Both the position numbers and the translations under genes were made by a program. Positions 26,945 through 34,789 of a stretch of DNA of 64,000 bases are shown here, piece by piece. Source of the stretch: Streptomyces gardneri (GTDB lineage Bacteria; Actinomycetota; Actinomycetes; Streptomycetales; Streptomycetaceae); the NCBI RefSeq assembly GCF_006539185.1, contig NZ_BJMN01000002.1:124001-188000 (forward strand), given 5' to 3'. How positions within the stretch are numbered: position 1 is the first letter of the stretch; each line of letters opens with the position of its first letter. Under the pieces are notes generated by a model. The model did not search any database. It was not told where the DNA came from and was given only the letters and a program-made list of their open reading frames with translations.

Positions 26945-29065
26945 TCAGCTCCTGCGGTTGCCGCCGACCAGGGCCTTGCCGGTCGGGATGCGGATCTCGT
27001 AACCGCCGTCGAGGGCGGTGGTGGCGCCTGCGGGCAGGTCGACCCGCCAGACACGGGTGCCCGGTGCGTGGCGATCGGCCCCCGTGTCGGCGGCGGGCGT
27101 CGTCCAGTCGGCGCGCTCCTCGATCCGCACGTCCGACTCGGAGGTGACCGGCACCCGCTCGTGGACCTCGACCGTGACGGGCCTCGCGAGCCCGTTGGCC
27201 AGCTCCACATGGACGCGGTGGTCGAGGACGGTGGTGTTGTTGCGCAGGCCCGAGGTCGACTCGTGGACGTTCGTGCGCCGCGTGACCCGGATGCCCTCGG
27301 CAGGTCCGAGCCCCACCCGGCGGACTCCGCCCGGCGCGAGCGTGGGCAGGGCGGCGGTCAGCAGGAAGTCGTCGTCGACGGTGACCTCCACGGGCCCCGC
27401 GAGGAGGGCCTGAGGGGTGGAGTTGTCGAGGACCAGCGTCGCGTACACCGTCGGTTCCACGGACGGCACGCAGAGGTACTCGGTGCGCAGACCGACCGGG
27501 ATCTCGCCGACGGTGACGGTGTGCCAGGTGCCGTCCGAGGGGATGTCGGCGCGGGCGGCGGCGTCGAAGCGGTGGTCGAAGGAACCGGCCGACTCGCGGG
27601 GCCGCCTGGCGTGCCCGGGCAGCGGCAGCGCGGCCACCGCCTCGGCGCGCCGGCGGTGCTCGGCCGCCACGGGATCGAAGGGGGCGTCGGGGAACAGCCG
27701 GCCCCTGCGCGAGCCCTGCTCCTCGGGGCCGGACAGGACGAGGGCGGCGTAGTCGAGCTCGGCGCCGCTCGGTCGCGGCGGACCGTTCACCGGCGCCGGA
27801 GGGGGCGCAGGCGCGGCGGGGGCGGGGGCGGGGGCGGGCGCGCCGGGTGCCGACGGCGCCGGCGGGGGAGCCATGCGGGCCAGGGGAGCGGGGGCGCCGG
27901 TGAAGGCCCCGCCGACGGCACGGCGGCGGTCCTCCGAGAGGCCACCGGCCGGTCCGCCGGGTGCGGGGAGCGCGCCGGGAGCACCGCCGTAACCCTGCGG
28001 CGCCGACGGAAGAGGCATCGATGGCGGCGGTGGGGGCGGTGGGGGCGGCGCAGTGAATCCGGGTGCGCCGCCGGCCGCCTCGCCCCAGGCCGCGGTCCCG
28101 CCGACAGCCGGCCGAGGCCCTGCCGCGTCGAAACCGGAGAACAGGTCGGCGAGCCCCGCCGGAGGCTCGCGCCAGCCGGACGGCGCGGCGGCTTCCTGAC
28201 GGCGTCCGACCCGGATCGAGCGGAGCTGCGGCAGATCCGTACGGCGACGGAGATCGGCGGTGGCCAGCGCGACGCGCACGCCGGCCCAGTCCTCGCCGGT
28301 CCGCTGAGCGACCGAGGCGCGCAGCATCAGGCGCCCGGTGTCGTCGCCCTGACGGTGACGGAGACGGTACGTCGGCACCCAGACGGCACCGGGCACCCCG
28401 TACTCCACCTCGACCTCCACCTCAGGGTCACCCTCGACGTCACGGCCGGCCTCACCGGCACCGGCGACGTCGAGGGTCAGGACCGCGCACACCGAGGTCT
28501 GCACGTGCGCCTGAGGGGCGTCGGTGGAGGCGCGGTCGAGCCGGTCGGTGGCGACGGTCACCTCGTGCTCGGCGACGCGCAGCGCCTCCTCCAGCTCGAC
28601 GAGGCGCGCGTGCTGAGCCGTCAGCCGGTCGTCGACGAAGTCGGCGAGCTCCAGCCAGGCGTCGACCGGGGCACGGCGGTGCGGATCCTCGCGCTTGCGG
28701 GCGGGTGCGATGGGGCGAAGGGCCTGGACCTCGTCGATGCGCTCCCGCTGCCGGTCCCGGCGCCCCAGCGCAGCCTTGTACACGTCGAGCAGCCGCTCGA
28801 CCTCGCGCCGCGTCGCATCGGACGCCCCGGTGCCGATCGGCTCGGCCTCGACCTCCACCCGAGCCTCGGTCACCCGCACTCCGGCCGCTCCCCGGACACG
28901 AGCCCGCAGGGACCCGGGGTCCAGCGAGCGGGGCAGGCCCGTCACCCGTATCCGGCCGTCGGAGGGCAGAACACCCCGGGCGAGACGGACGCAGACCGCC
29001 CCCTGCGCGTACACGACGACCGAGTCGAGTGCCGACCCCCACCGCCGTACTTCCCCAGTCGCCAT
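26945..29065 (-). CDS. DUF4139 / MuiA-family protein with proline-rich insert
   Basis: 706-residue paralogue of the next gene. The N-terminal part (VVVYAQGAVCVRLARG) is a DUF4140-like domain, followed by a coiled coil (residues about 120-185). A disordered Pro/Ala/Gly-rich insert of about 150 residues, with a run of ten prolines, splits the DUF4139 domain; the domain resumes near ADIPSDGTWHTVTVGEIP and ends in RVDLPAGATTALDGGYEIRIP. The start at 29065 follows GGGGAGCGGAG. The insert may bind SH3-like or other partners. It is the first gene of the pair. Confidence 0.83.
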   Translation of the reverse strand: MATGEVRRWGSALDSVVVYAQGAVCVRLARGVLPSDGRIRVTGLPRSLDPGSLRARVRGAAGVRVTEARVEVEAEPIGTGASDATRREVERLLDVYKAALGRRDRQRERIDEVQALRPIAPARKREDPHRRAPVDAWLELADFVDDRLTAQHARLVELEEALRVAEHEVTVATDRLDRASTDAPQAHVQTSVCAVLTLDVAGAGEAGRDVEGDPEVEVEVEYGVPGAVWVPTYRLRHRQGDDTGRLMLRASVAQRTGEDWAGVRVALATADLRRRTDLPQLRSIRVGRRQEAAAPSGWREPPAGLADLFSGFDAAGPRPAVGGTAAWGEAAGGAPGFTAPPPPPPPPPSMPLPSAPQGYGGAPGALPAPGGPAGGLSEDRRRAVGGAFTGAPAPLARMAPPPAPSAPGAPAPAPAPAAPAPPPAPVNGPPRPSGAELDYAALVLSGPEEQGSRRGRLFPDAPFDPVAAEHRRRAEAVAALPLPGHARRPRESAGSFDHRFDAAARADIPSDGTWHTVTVGEIPVGLRTEYLCVPSVEPTVYATLVLDNSTPQALLAGPVEVTVDDDFLLTAALPTLAPGGVRRVGLGPAEGIRVTRRTNVHESTSGLRNNTTVLDHRVHVELANGLARPVTVEVHERVPVTSESDVRIEERADWTTPAADTGADRHAPGTRVWRVDLPAGATTALDGGYEIRIPTGKALVGGNRRS

Positions 29066-29181
29066 GTACTCCGCTCCCCACCGCGTCGATGCCGACCGAA
29101 GCCTACGTCGGCTGTCGGGGACGGTGGGCGGGGATCGGCGATGCCGACGCGCGCGGGGCGCTCGGCCAGACCCAGAGCAAG

Positions 29182-29340
29182 CTAGGGCTGGGCCAGCTTC
29201 CGGAAGAGCGCGTCGATCTCCGCCCGGTCGGCGACCAGCGGGAGGGTGCCGAAGGACAACTCCCACTCACCGCCCGGGCCGAAGCGCTCCACGATCCCGA
29301 AGGGATGTCCTTGCCCTTCGATCCGGAGACCGTGAGCCTC
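29182..29340 (-). pseudogene. 3' remnant of an unidentified gene
   Basis: An open stretch after an in-frame stop codon (near 29348) gives about 52 residues of protein-like sequence: GHPFGIVERFGPGGEWELSF and then LPLVADRAEIDALFRKLA, ending at TAG 29182. Third codon positions are almost all G or C, as in real genes here, but no ATG/GTG start with a ribosome site fits; the only in-frame GTG leaves 36 residues. It looks like the C-terminal end of a protein whose 5' part has been lost. Confidence 0.5.
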
Positions 29341-29368
29341 CCGGAGCCTCGATCAACCACCTACTCCC

Positions 29369-29512
29369 TCACGCTTCAGCGAGTCGCAGCCTTCGCCGAA
29401 GTTCGCCTACGTCCGCGGCGGTCAGGTCGTGGGTGTGTCCCGGCGTGGCCTGGGAGAACAAGAGCGGTGTGCCGTCGGGGCGGTCGAACGACCAGGGGTC
29501 CTGCCCTGTCAC
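29369..29512 (-). CDS. Small hypothetical protein (47 residues)
   Basis: Short frame beginning with GTG: (M)TGQDPWSFDRPDGTPLLFSQ, then ATPGHTHDLTAADVGELRRR and a short basic-acidic tail. Codon use is like real genes here. Its start overlaps the stop of another small frame by four bases (GTGA), a sign of coupled translation. The PGHTHDLTAA stretch resembles a segment found in some transposases, so it could instead be a transposase scrap. Not otherwise recognised. Confidence 0.4.
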   Translation of the reverse strand: MTGQDPWSFDRPDGTPLLFSQATPGHTHDLTAADVGELRRRLRLAEA

Positions 29513-29637
29513 ACCCCCGCCCACCAGGCCATTTCACACTCCCGGCACAGGATGAAAGAGGTCCACTCGTCGCCCGTCTGGCTGTGGGGAGTGGCGGGGG
29601 GAGAGGCTGCGCACGACTGTTGGTGAGGAAGGGCCAT
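29509..29637 (-). CDS. Small cysteine-containing frame, perhaps truncated (42 residues)
   Basis: The frame encodes MALPHQQSCAASPP, then GDEWTSFILCRECEMAWWAG V and a stop. The C-terminal half, with CREC, looks protein-like, whereas the start has no ribosome site and abuts the divergent precursor gene. It may be the 3' end of a longer gene lost when the radical SAM cassette arrived. The 4-bp overlap with the next small frame supports real translation at some time. Confidence 0.3.
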   Translation of the reverse strand: MALPHQQSCAASPPATPHSQTGDEWTSFILCRECEMAWWAGV

Positions 29638-29665
29638 CGATTCTCTATTCGTAAAGGAGACCGCT

Positions 29666-29860
29666 ATGGGTTCTGAAAGGGGCAGGAACCAGCCCTCGGT
29701 CGACGTCGAAGTCGACGACGCAGGCCGCATCATCGTCAATGCGCCGGAGATTGCAACGCAGCTACGAGAAGCAAAATCTTCCTCACCTGCCATGGCGCGA
29801 ACCGTAATCAACAATGGTTGCAACCTCGTGCCCATGTGCGGCTTCACCCCGCAGGAGTAG
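29666..29860 (+). CDS. Candidate RiPP precursor peptide
   Basis: 64-residue peptide directly before a radical SAM enzyme gene. The first 40 residues form an acidic leader (SVDVEVDDAGRIIVNAPEIA, then TQLREAKSSS). The C-terminal 15 residues, NGCNLVPMCGFTPQE, hold the only two cysteines (Cys52 and Cys58), five residues apart. A strong ribosome site AAAGGAG sits 6 bp before the ATG. Base composition is clearly less GC-rich than the flanks. Such a layout fits precursors of peptides with thioether or carbon cross-links made by a SPASM-type enzyme. It does not match mycofactocin (which ends in GVY), lanthipeptide or thiopeptide precursors I know. Confidence 0.65.
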   Translation: MGSERGRNQPSVDVEVDDAGRIIVNAPEIATQLREAKSSSPAMARTVINNGCNLVPMCGFTPQE

Positions 29861-29885
29861 CGAGCGGTCGACCGAGACCCAAGTG

Positions 29886-29913
29886 CCTGCGGCCGCGACT
29901 GGCCGGCCGCAGG
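29886..29913 (+). terminator. Hairpin between precursor and radical SAM gene
   Basis: CCTGCGGCC at 29886-29894 pairs with 29905-29913. It lies between the precursor stop and the enzyme start without a T-run. Partial termination here would give more precursor than enzyme, as in many RiPP operons. Confidence 0.6.
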
Positions 29914-29975
29914 TGGCTCCGACTCCTCTCCTGTCGAACACTGTTCGCCTTCGTCAACGCATCGGGGTGTGATCC

Positions 29976-31112
29976 ATGAGTAATTCAGCCGGCTCGTCCA
30001 GTCGTGCGCAAGAAGCCTTCCAGGAAGAACTCGTCGCATCATTCACGGATGAAACCCTGCACTTGATCATCCTTCCAACTGAGCAATGCAATTTCCGTTG
30101 CACATACTGCTACGAGGACTTTGCGATCGGCCAGATGGATCCGACCACGGTGCAGGGCATCAAGCGGCTGTTGGACAGAAGGCTGGATGGGCTGCAGCGC
30201 TTGAGCATCTCGTGGTTCGGTGGCGAGCCCCTCTTGGGGCGAGGAGTGGTGGAGGATGTGTCGACCCACATCACCGAAGCAGCGGCTGCCAGGCCAGGAC
30301 TGCGGTACGAGGCCGATATGACCACCAATGGCTATCTCCTCGATCTTCCGACGACGGAGAAGCTGGCAGCGCTTGGCATCCGCGCCTACCAGATCTCCCT
30401 GGATGGGCCGGAAGCCGTACACGACACCACCCGCGTCAGAGTCAACGGCAGCGGCACCTTTCAGCGCGTCTGGAACAATCTGTTGTCGATCCGGGCAAGT
30501 AGGGTCCCGGTGCGTGTCACTCTCCGAATCCATCTCGCGCCCGCCACCTTGTCGTGTATGCCGGACTTCCTCGTTCAGGTCCGTGACACATTCCTTGACG
30601 ATGAGCGCTTCTCCGTCAGCCTCAGGCCGGTCGAACGAATGGGCGGCCCCAACGACGAGTCCATTGACATCATTTCAGGGAGCGCACGGGCCAAAATCAT
30701 CGAGGACCTTGAGGAGGTACTCGGTGCCCGGCCATCCACCTCGCGAGAACCCAAATCCATGGATGTCTGCTACGCGGCACGTCCGAACTCGTTCGTCATT
30801 CGGTCCAACGGCAACATCGCGAAGTGCACCGTGGCGCTCAATGATCCGGCGAACAGCATCGGACACCTGCTGCCTGACGGCACACTCCGGATCGACAACG
30901 AGCACCTGATGCCTTGGGTGCGCGGATGGGCACGTCGCGACCGGAACTCCGTGCGCTGCCCCTACGTCGGCATGCCGCGTTCGGCACCGCAGCTTCTGCA
31001 GATTGGTCCCGGCCCTCGGCCACGAGTCGACGCGCGGAGCAACCCGAGCGCAGATCCGGTCCTGCGAGGGCGCGGCCAATCAGAAGTGGCAGCCGGTCGG
31101 TTGATGAGGTGA
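29976..31112 (+). CDS. Radical SAM peptide maturase-like protein (SPASM-type)
   Basis: 378-residue radical SAM enzyme. The CxxxCxxC motif reads CNFRCTYCYEDF (Cys38, Cys42, Cys45) and holds the [4Fe-4S] cluster that cleaves SAM. The segment SISWFGGEPLLG is the usual GGEP motif, and TTNGYLL and QISLDG are further core strands. The C-terminal part has Cys265 (DVCYAA), Cys284 (AKCTVAL) and Cys328 (RCPYVG), consistent with a reduced SPASM/twitch region for auxiliary clusters. It follows a two-Cys precursor-like gene by 115 bp. Lower GC than the neighbours suggests transfer. No RRE, protease or exporter gene is adjacent. The last 40 residues are low in order. Confidence 0.85.
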   Translation: MSNSAGSSSRAQEAFQEELVASFTDETLHLIILPTEQCNFRCTYCYEDFAIGQMDPTTVQGIKRLLDRRLDGLQRLSISWFGGEPLLGRGVVEDVSTHITEAAAARPGLRYEADMTTNGYLLDLPTTEKLAALGIRAYQISLDGPEAVHDTTRVRVNGSGTFQRVWNNLLSIRASRVPVRVTLRIHLAPATLSCMPDFLVQVRDTFLDDERFSVSLRPVERMGGPNDESIDIISGSARAKIIEDLEEVLGARPSTSREPKSMDVCYAARPNSFVIRSNGNIAKCTVALNDPANSIGHLLPDGTLRIDNEHLMPWVRGWARRDRNSVRCPYVGMPRSAPQLLQIGPGPRPRVDARSNPSADPVLRGRGQSEVAAGRLMR

Positions 31113-31206
31113 GTCACCTGTGCGGCGGATGCCTCGGCTCCGCCGGACACGCGCCCGGGGGCCCGTCCGGCGTCACGGTGCGGCTCGAAGCCGATGTCAG
31201 CCGGTC

Positions 31207-31740
31207 TCAGCCGATCCGGGCGGCGATGATGCGCGCGCAGTCCAGGGACTCGGTGTGCGTCGTGTCCACCTCCAGGTCGTAGAACACGTCCTTGTGCACC
31301 GACTCCGCCTGCGTCGCCGCCATGCCCTGGACACGGTCTCCCCGCGCGATCTCCCGGCCGGCGGCGGTCTCGCTCGCGCACCGCACGCCCACCCACAGCA
31401 CCGGTACGTCGCCGAGTGCCGTCCGCCACCGCTGCTGTGACGCCGATCCGCCGAGGAAGACGTCGTCGATGATGATCCGCGCGCCCGCGCGCGCCATCGT
31501 TGCGACGCCTGCCCGCCAGGCCGCCTCCAGCGTGAGGAAGTCCGCCCCGATGCTGACCTCGCCGTCCGCCGCGAAGGCGATTCCGTCGTCCGAGGCCTGC
31601 ATCCGCGCGGGCAGGGCGTCGACGAACGAGTCGCAGCCGAAGGCCAGCCAGGAATCGGGCAGCACCGATTGCAGACACCGCACGATCCCGGACTTCCCCG
31701 AGCTGGAACCGCCGTTGAGGATGATCATCTGAGTCGTCAC
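31207..31740 (-). CDS. Chloramphenicol phosphotransferase-like kinase
   Basis: 177-residue P-loop kinase. The ATP-binding loop is seen in [19 protein letters not shown] near the N-terminus, followed by [10 protein letters not shown] (with the Asp that acts as base in chloramphenicol 3-O-phosphotransferase) and [10 protein letters not shown] (Walker B). Later [20 protein letters not shown] is the LID-type arginine region. True CPT confers self-resistance in the chloramphenicol producer; most relatives, probably including this one, have unknown small-molecule substrates. A GTG at 31740 or ATG at 31728 could start it. Confidence 0.82.
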   Translation of the reverse strand: MTTQMIILNGGSSSGKSGIVRCLQSVLPDSWLAFGCDSFVDALPARMQASDDGIAFAADGEVSIGADFLTLEAAWRAGVATMARAGARIIIDDVFLGGSASQQRWRTALGDVPVLWVGVRCASETAAGREIARGDRVQGMAATQAESVHKDVFYDLEVDTTHTESLDCARIIAARIG

Positions 31741-31864
31741 CGCGTCACAGTAGGGCGCCGGGCGCGCGGCGCGAAACGCGTTTTCGCCGGAAGTGCGTCC
31801 GCTGCGGGCCCTACGCTTTGTCGAGTACGACAGATGCCGTCCGTCCACCCGTGGAGCAGCACCG

Positions 31865-32431
31865 ATGATCACCTGGCGCAGGCTCGGCGAAGCCGACTTC
31901 CCGCAGGTGGGGGAGTGGCTGTCCCAGCCGCACGTCGCACGCTGGTGGAACCATGAGACCTCGCCCGAGGCCGTCGCGCGCGACTTCGGCCCGGCCGCCC
32001 GGGGCGAGGAGGCTTCGGAGGACCTGTTCGTCCTCCTTGACGGCCGGCCGATCGGCCTGATCCAGCGCTGCCGCTTCGCCGACTACCCGGAGTACGAGGC
32101 CGAGCTGAAGGCGGCCGAAGTCGCCGTACCGGACGGTGCGATGACCCTCGACTACCTGATCGGCGAACCCGTTCTGACGGGTCGGGGCCACGGTGCGGAG
32201 CTGATCCGGGCGATCGTCGCGGCGACCTGGACCGACCACCCCGGAAGCACCACGATCATCGTCCCCGTCCACACGGCCAACCGTCCGTCCTGGCGGGCCC
32301 TGGAGAAGGCAGGCCTCCACCGAGTCGCCGAGGCCTCTCTCGAACCCGACAACCCGATCGACGACCGTGCCCACTACGTGTACCGGATCGACCGCCCGAT
32401 CGACCCACTGAGCGACCCCGCCGCGAGGTGA
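31865..32431 (+). CDS. AAC(6')-like GNAT acetyltransferase
   Basis: 188-residue acetyltransferase of the aminoglycoside 6'-N-acetyltransferase/lysine N-acetyltransferase-like group (Acetyltransf_8). The N-terminal [20 protein letters not shown] matches the WW-type opening of AAC(6')-Ib and siderophore acetyltransferases. Motif A is [20 protein letters not shown], and motif [22 protein letters not shown]. It may modify aminoglycosides; a role in metabolism of hydroxamates is also possible. The ATG at 31865 follows GGAG. It is divergent from the CPT-like kinase gene. Confidence 0.82.
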   Translation: MITWRRLGEADFPQVGEWLSQPHVARWWNHETSPEAVARDFGPAARGEEASEDLFVLLDGRPIGLIQRCRFADYPEYEAELKAAEVAVPDGAMTLDYLIGEPVLTGRGHGAELIRAIVAATWTDHPGSTTIIVPVHTANRPSWRALEKAGLHRVAEASLEPDNPIDDRAHYVYRIDRPIDPLSDPAAR

Positions 32432-32453
32432 CGGCAACCGGGCCGCCCTCGGA

Positions 32454-33386
32454 CTACCCGCGGCCCCGTGGCCGCCGCCCGGCATCCGCCGACACGGACC
32501 GACGCCCCTCCTCGGCGAGCGCTTCGAGCAGCGTGGTGAGGGCCGGGTGGGCGGGCGCGCCCTCGCGGACGGCCGCTTGTACGGTCCTGACCGGGCGGGG
32601 GTTCCGTACCCTGCGCAGCACGACGTCCGTACGGCGGCCGCCCGTGCCGAGCCGGGGGACGAGGCCGACGCCGAGACCGGCCGCGACGAACCCCAGAGCG
32701 GTCGCGTAGTCCTCGCTGCCCGCCACGAAGTCCGGGCTGAACCCCGCCGCGGCGCACGCCCCGAGCACCACGTCGAGGCACGGCCCCTGAGGCTCGCTCC
32801 CGACCCACGGCTCGGCGGCCAGATCGGCCAGGTCGAGGACGCGCCGCGCGGCCAGCGGGTGCCCCGGCGGCAGCGCCGCGAGGTACTCGTCGTCGAGCAG
32901 ATGGACGAGGCGGAGGCCGGGGGCCGTGTCCTCGCGCGGCCGGACCACGACCGCGACGTCCGCGTCTGCCCGGGCGACCTCGGCGAGCGCTTCCTGAGGA
33001 TCGAGCAGTGTGAGGTCGAGCCGGACGCCGGGGTGCTCCCGGCGGAGCCGGGCCAGTGCGGGGGCCACCAGCGCGGGACCGACCGAGCCGAAGTAGCGGA
33101 CGGCGAGGCTGCCGGTCCGGCCGGCCCGTAGATCGGCCAGGGCGGCTTCGGCCTCGGCGAGGTTCCGGCTGATGGTCGCGGTGTACTGGGTGAGGAGCAG
33201 GCCGGCCGCCGTCGGCCGTACCCCGCGGCCTGCCCGTTCGAGCAGGGCGGTCCCGGCCTCCCGCTCCAGGGCCGCCACCTGCTGGCTCACCGCGGACGGT
33301 GTGTACCCCAACTCCGCTGCTGCGGCGGTCACCGATCCGCTGGTGACCACGGCCCGCAGGATCTGCATCCGTCTCACGTCAAGCAT
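32454..33386 (-). CDS. LysR-family transcriptional regulator
   Basis: 310-residue regulator. The winged helix-turn-helix is at residues about 1-60 (RRMQILRAVVTSGSVTAAAA, then ELGYTPSAVSQQVAALEREA). The effector domain runs from about 90 to 295 (SLAVRYFGSVGPALVAPALA and later VHLLDDEYLAALPPGHPLA). The ATG at 33386 is the usual LysR beginning. It is divergent from a DMT-type exporter gene, and a perfect inverted repeat TTCAGC-N8-GCTGAA lies right at its start. It probably regulates the exporter and itself. Confidence 0.9.
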   Translation of the reverse strand: MLDVRRMQILRAVVTSGSVTAAAAELGYTPSAVSQQVAALEREAGTALLERAGRGVRPTAAGLLLTQYTATISRNLAEAEAALADLRAGRTGSLAVRYFGSVGPALVAPALARLRREHPGVRLDLTLLDPQEALAEVARADADVAVVVRPREDTAPGLRLVHLLDDEYLAALPPGHPLAARRVLDLADLAAEPWVGSEPQGPCLDVVLGACAAAGFSPDFVAGSEDYATALGFVAAGLGVGLVPRLGTGGRRTDVVLRRVRNPRPVRTVQAAVREGAPAHPALTTLLEALAEEGRRSVSADAGRRPRGRG

Positions 33387-33390
33387 GTAG

Positions 33391-33410
33391 TTCAGCTTAA
33401 GCGTGCTGAA
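33391..33410. promoter_or_regulatory. LysR-type operator
   Basis: TTCAGC (33391-33396) and GCTGAA (33405-33410) form a perfect inverted repeat with an AT-rich spacer (TTAAGCGT), a typical LysR site of the T-N11-A kind. A further GCTGAAG half-site lies at about 33426-33432, nearer the exporter gene. Confidence 0.7.
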
Positions 33411-33495
33411 CCATCTTGTGATGGTGCTGAAGGGTGGTGAGGCGGCATCGTGGTTCTCCTCAGCCGGACGGGGTCCTGGGAAGGGGAGACCGAGA

Positions 33496-34455
33496 GTGAA
33501 GAGTGCCGAGAGCGGAGTACGGGCCGGGGCCCGGATGGGCGTGCTCGCCCTGTTGTGGGGGTCGACCTTCCTCTGGATCGAGCTGGCCCTGCGTGCCCTG
33601 TCCCCGCTCCAGGTCACCGTGGCCCGCTGCCTCCTCGGCGCGGGCACCCTGCTCGTCCTGTGCCTGGCGACAGGGCGGCGCCTCCCGCGCGGTCGCGCCG
33701 TCTGGGGCCATGTGTTCGTGGCGGCCTTCTGGTGCAACGCCCTGCCGTTCGCGCTGTTCAGCCTCGGCCAGCGGACCGTCGGCTCGGGACTGGCCGGAGT
33801 GCTGAACGCGACGACCCCGCTCTGGTCCCTGCTGCTCGGCCTCGCCCTCGGTACGGAGCGCGGTCTCCGCCCCGTCCGCGCAGGCGGCCTGCTGCTCGGC
33901 TTCGCCGGCGTGGTGGTGATCTTCGCCCCGTGGCAGGGCACGGGACAGGTCGGCTGGGGCGCCCTGGCCATCGTCGCGGCGGCGGCGAGCTACGCGGTCG
34001 GCTTCGCGTACATGGGCCGGCACCTTGTGGGGCGGGGCCACGCGACGCTGTCCCTCTCCTCCGCCCAGCTCGTCGCAGCGACCGTCCTGACCGGGCTGAG
34101 CCTGCCGTTCGACGGCCGGCCCCCGGCTCACATCCCCCCGGCGGGCCTGATCGCGGTCGTGGTCCTGGGGATCTTCGCCACGGGGATCACGTTCCACCTC
34201 ACCTACCGGATCATCGCCGACGAGGGCGCCACCAACGCCGCGACCGTCGGCTATCTGCTGCCCGTGGTGTCGCTGGTCCTGGGATTCGTGGTGCTGGACG
34301 AACCCTTCAGCCCGCGCGCGGCGGCGGGCATGGTGGTCGTGTTGGTGGGTGTGGGCATGACGCGCCGCAAGAAGCCGCTGCAAGTTCCTCTGGCAAGAGG
34401 ACCGCGTCGGACTCGTCCTGGCCTCCCCGATCCTCTGGCCCCGCGAACCAAGTGA
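33496..34455 (+). CDS. EamA/DMT-family transporter
   Basis: 319-residue inner-membrane protein with about ten hydrophobic helices in two EamA repeats. Repeat 1 includes VLALLWGSTFLWIELALRAL and LAGVLNATTPLWSLLLGLAL; repeat 2 includes GITFHLTYRIIADEGATNAA and VGYLLPVVSLVLGFVVLDE. Such DMT proteins export amino acids, metabolites or drugs. The GTG at 33496 follows AAGGGGAG at a good distance, better than the ATG at 33403. Control by the divergent LysR is likely. Confidence 0.87.
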   Translation: MKSAESGVRAGARMGVLALLWGSTFLWIELALRALSPLQVTVARCLLGAGTLLVLCLATGRRLPRGRAVWGHVFVAAFWCNALPFALFSLGQRTVGSGLAGVLNATTPLWSLLLGLALGTERGLRPVRAGGLLLGFAGVVVIFAPWQGTGQVGWGALAIVAAAASYAVGFAYMGRHLVGRGHATLSLSSAQLVAATVLTGLSLPFDGRPPAHIPPAGLIAVVVLGIFATGITFHLTYRIIADEGATNAATVGYLLPVVSLVLGFVVLDEPFSPRAAAGMVVVLVGVGMTRRKKPLQVPLARGPRRTRPGLPDPLAPRTK

Positions 34456-34789
34456 TCGCTCTTTGGCCAATCCTGTGGCCTGGTCCGGCAGGAGGACGGG
34501 TCCTTGACGACCGCCTCGCACGCCACCAGGCCCGCCGCGATCCGCACGGGGTTCGAGTCGCCGCTCACGTCGAGCTGTTGCACCGCGGCCCGCGCTGCGG
34601 ACCGCGTCGCGAAGGAGAAGCAGTCCCCGTGCACCAACACGATGTCGGCCGCCACCCGAACCTGGCCCGACCGCCGCCCGTCGTCCGTGTCCGGCGACCT
34701 CGCGGTCTGTCTCGCTGCACGCGCGCAGGCTGCGCGCGCCGTCGTCCGTGGTGCCAGGCGACAACGCGTCGACCGGAGTTCACGTCGCC
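34456..34789 (-). pseudogene. Gap with a coding remnant, unidentified
   Basis: Between the exporter gene and the HEAT-repeat gene, minus-strand bases about 34740 to 34488 read as smooth protein sequence with G/C at nearly every third position (for example VRVAADIVLVHGD and later NPVRIAAGLVACEAVVKD). No start codon with a ribosome site and no near stop frame it: it runs on as a shadow of the exporter gene. It is probably a fragment of a lost gene; the family is not recognised. Confidence 0.35.

Noticed and set aside
29369..29512. Intact transposase gene
   Set aside because: Only a short PGHTHDLTAA stretch resembles transposases; there are no terminal repeats, target duplications or remaining catalytic domain.
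30951..31112. Possible frameshift at the end of the radical SAM gene
   Set aside because: The late cysteine motif RCPYVGMP is in the same frame as the rest, and the other frames give no better cysteine pattern; a low-order tail is enough to explain it.
29666..31112. Mycofactocin locus
   Set aside because: The precursor does not end in the GVY tail of MftA, and no mftB, mftD, mftE or mftF-like gene is adjacent.
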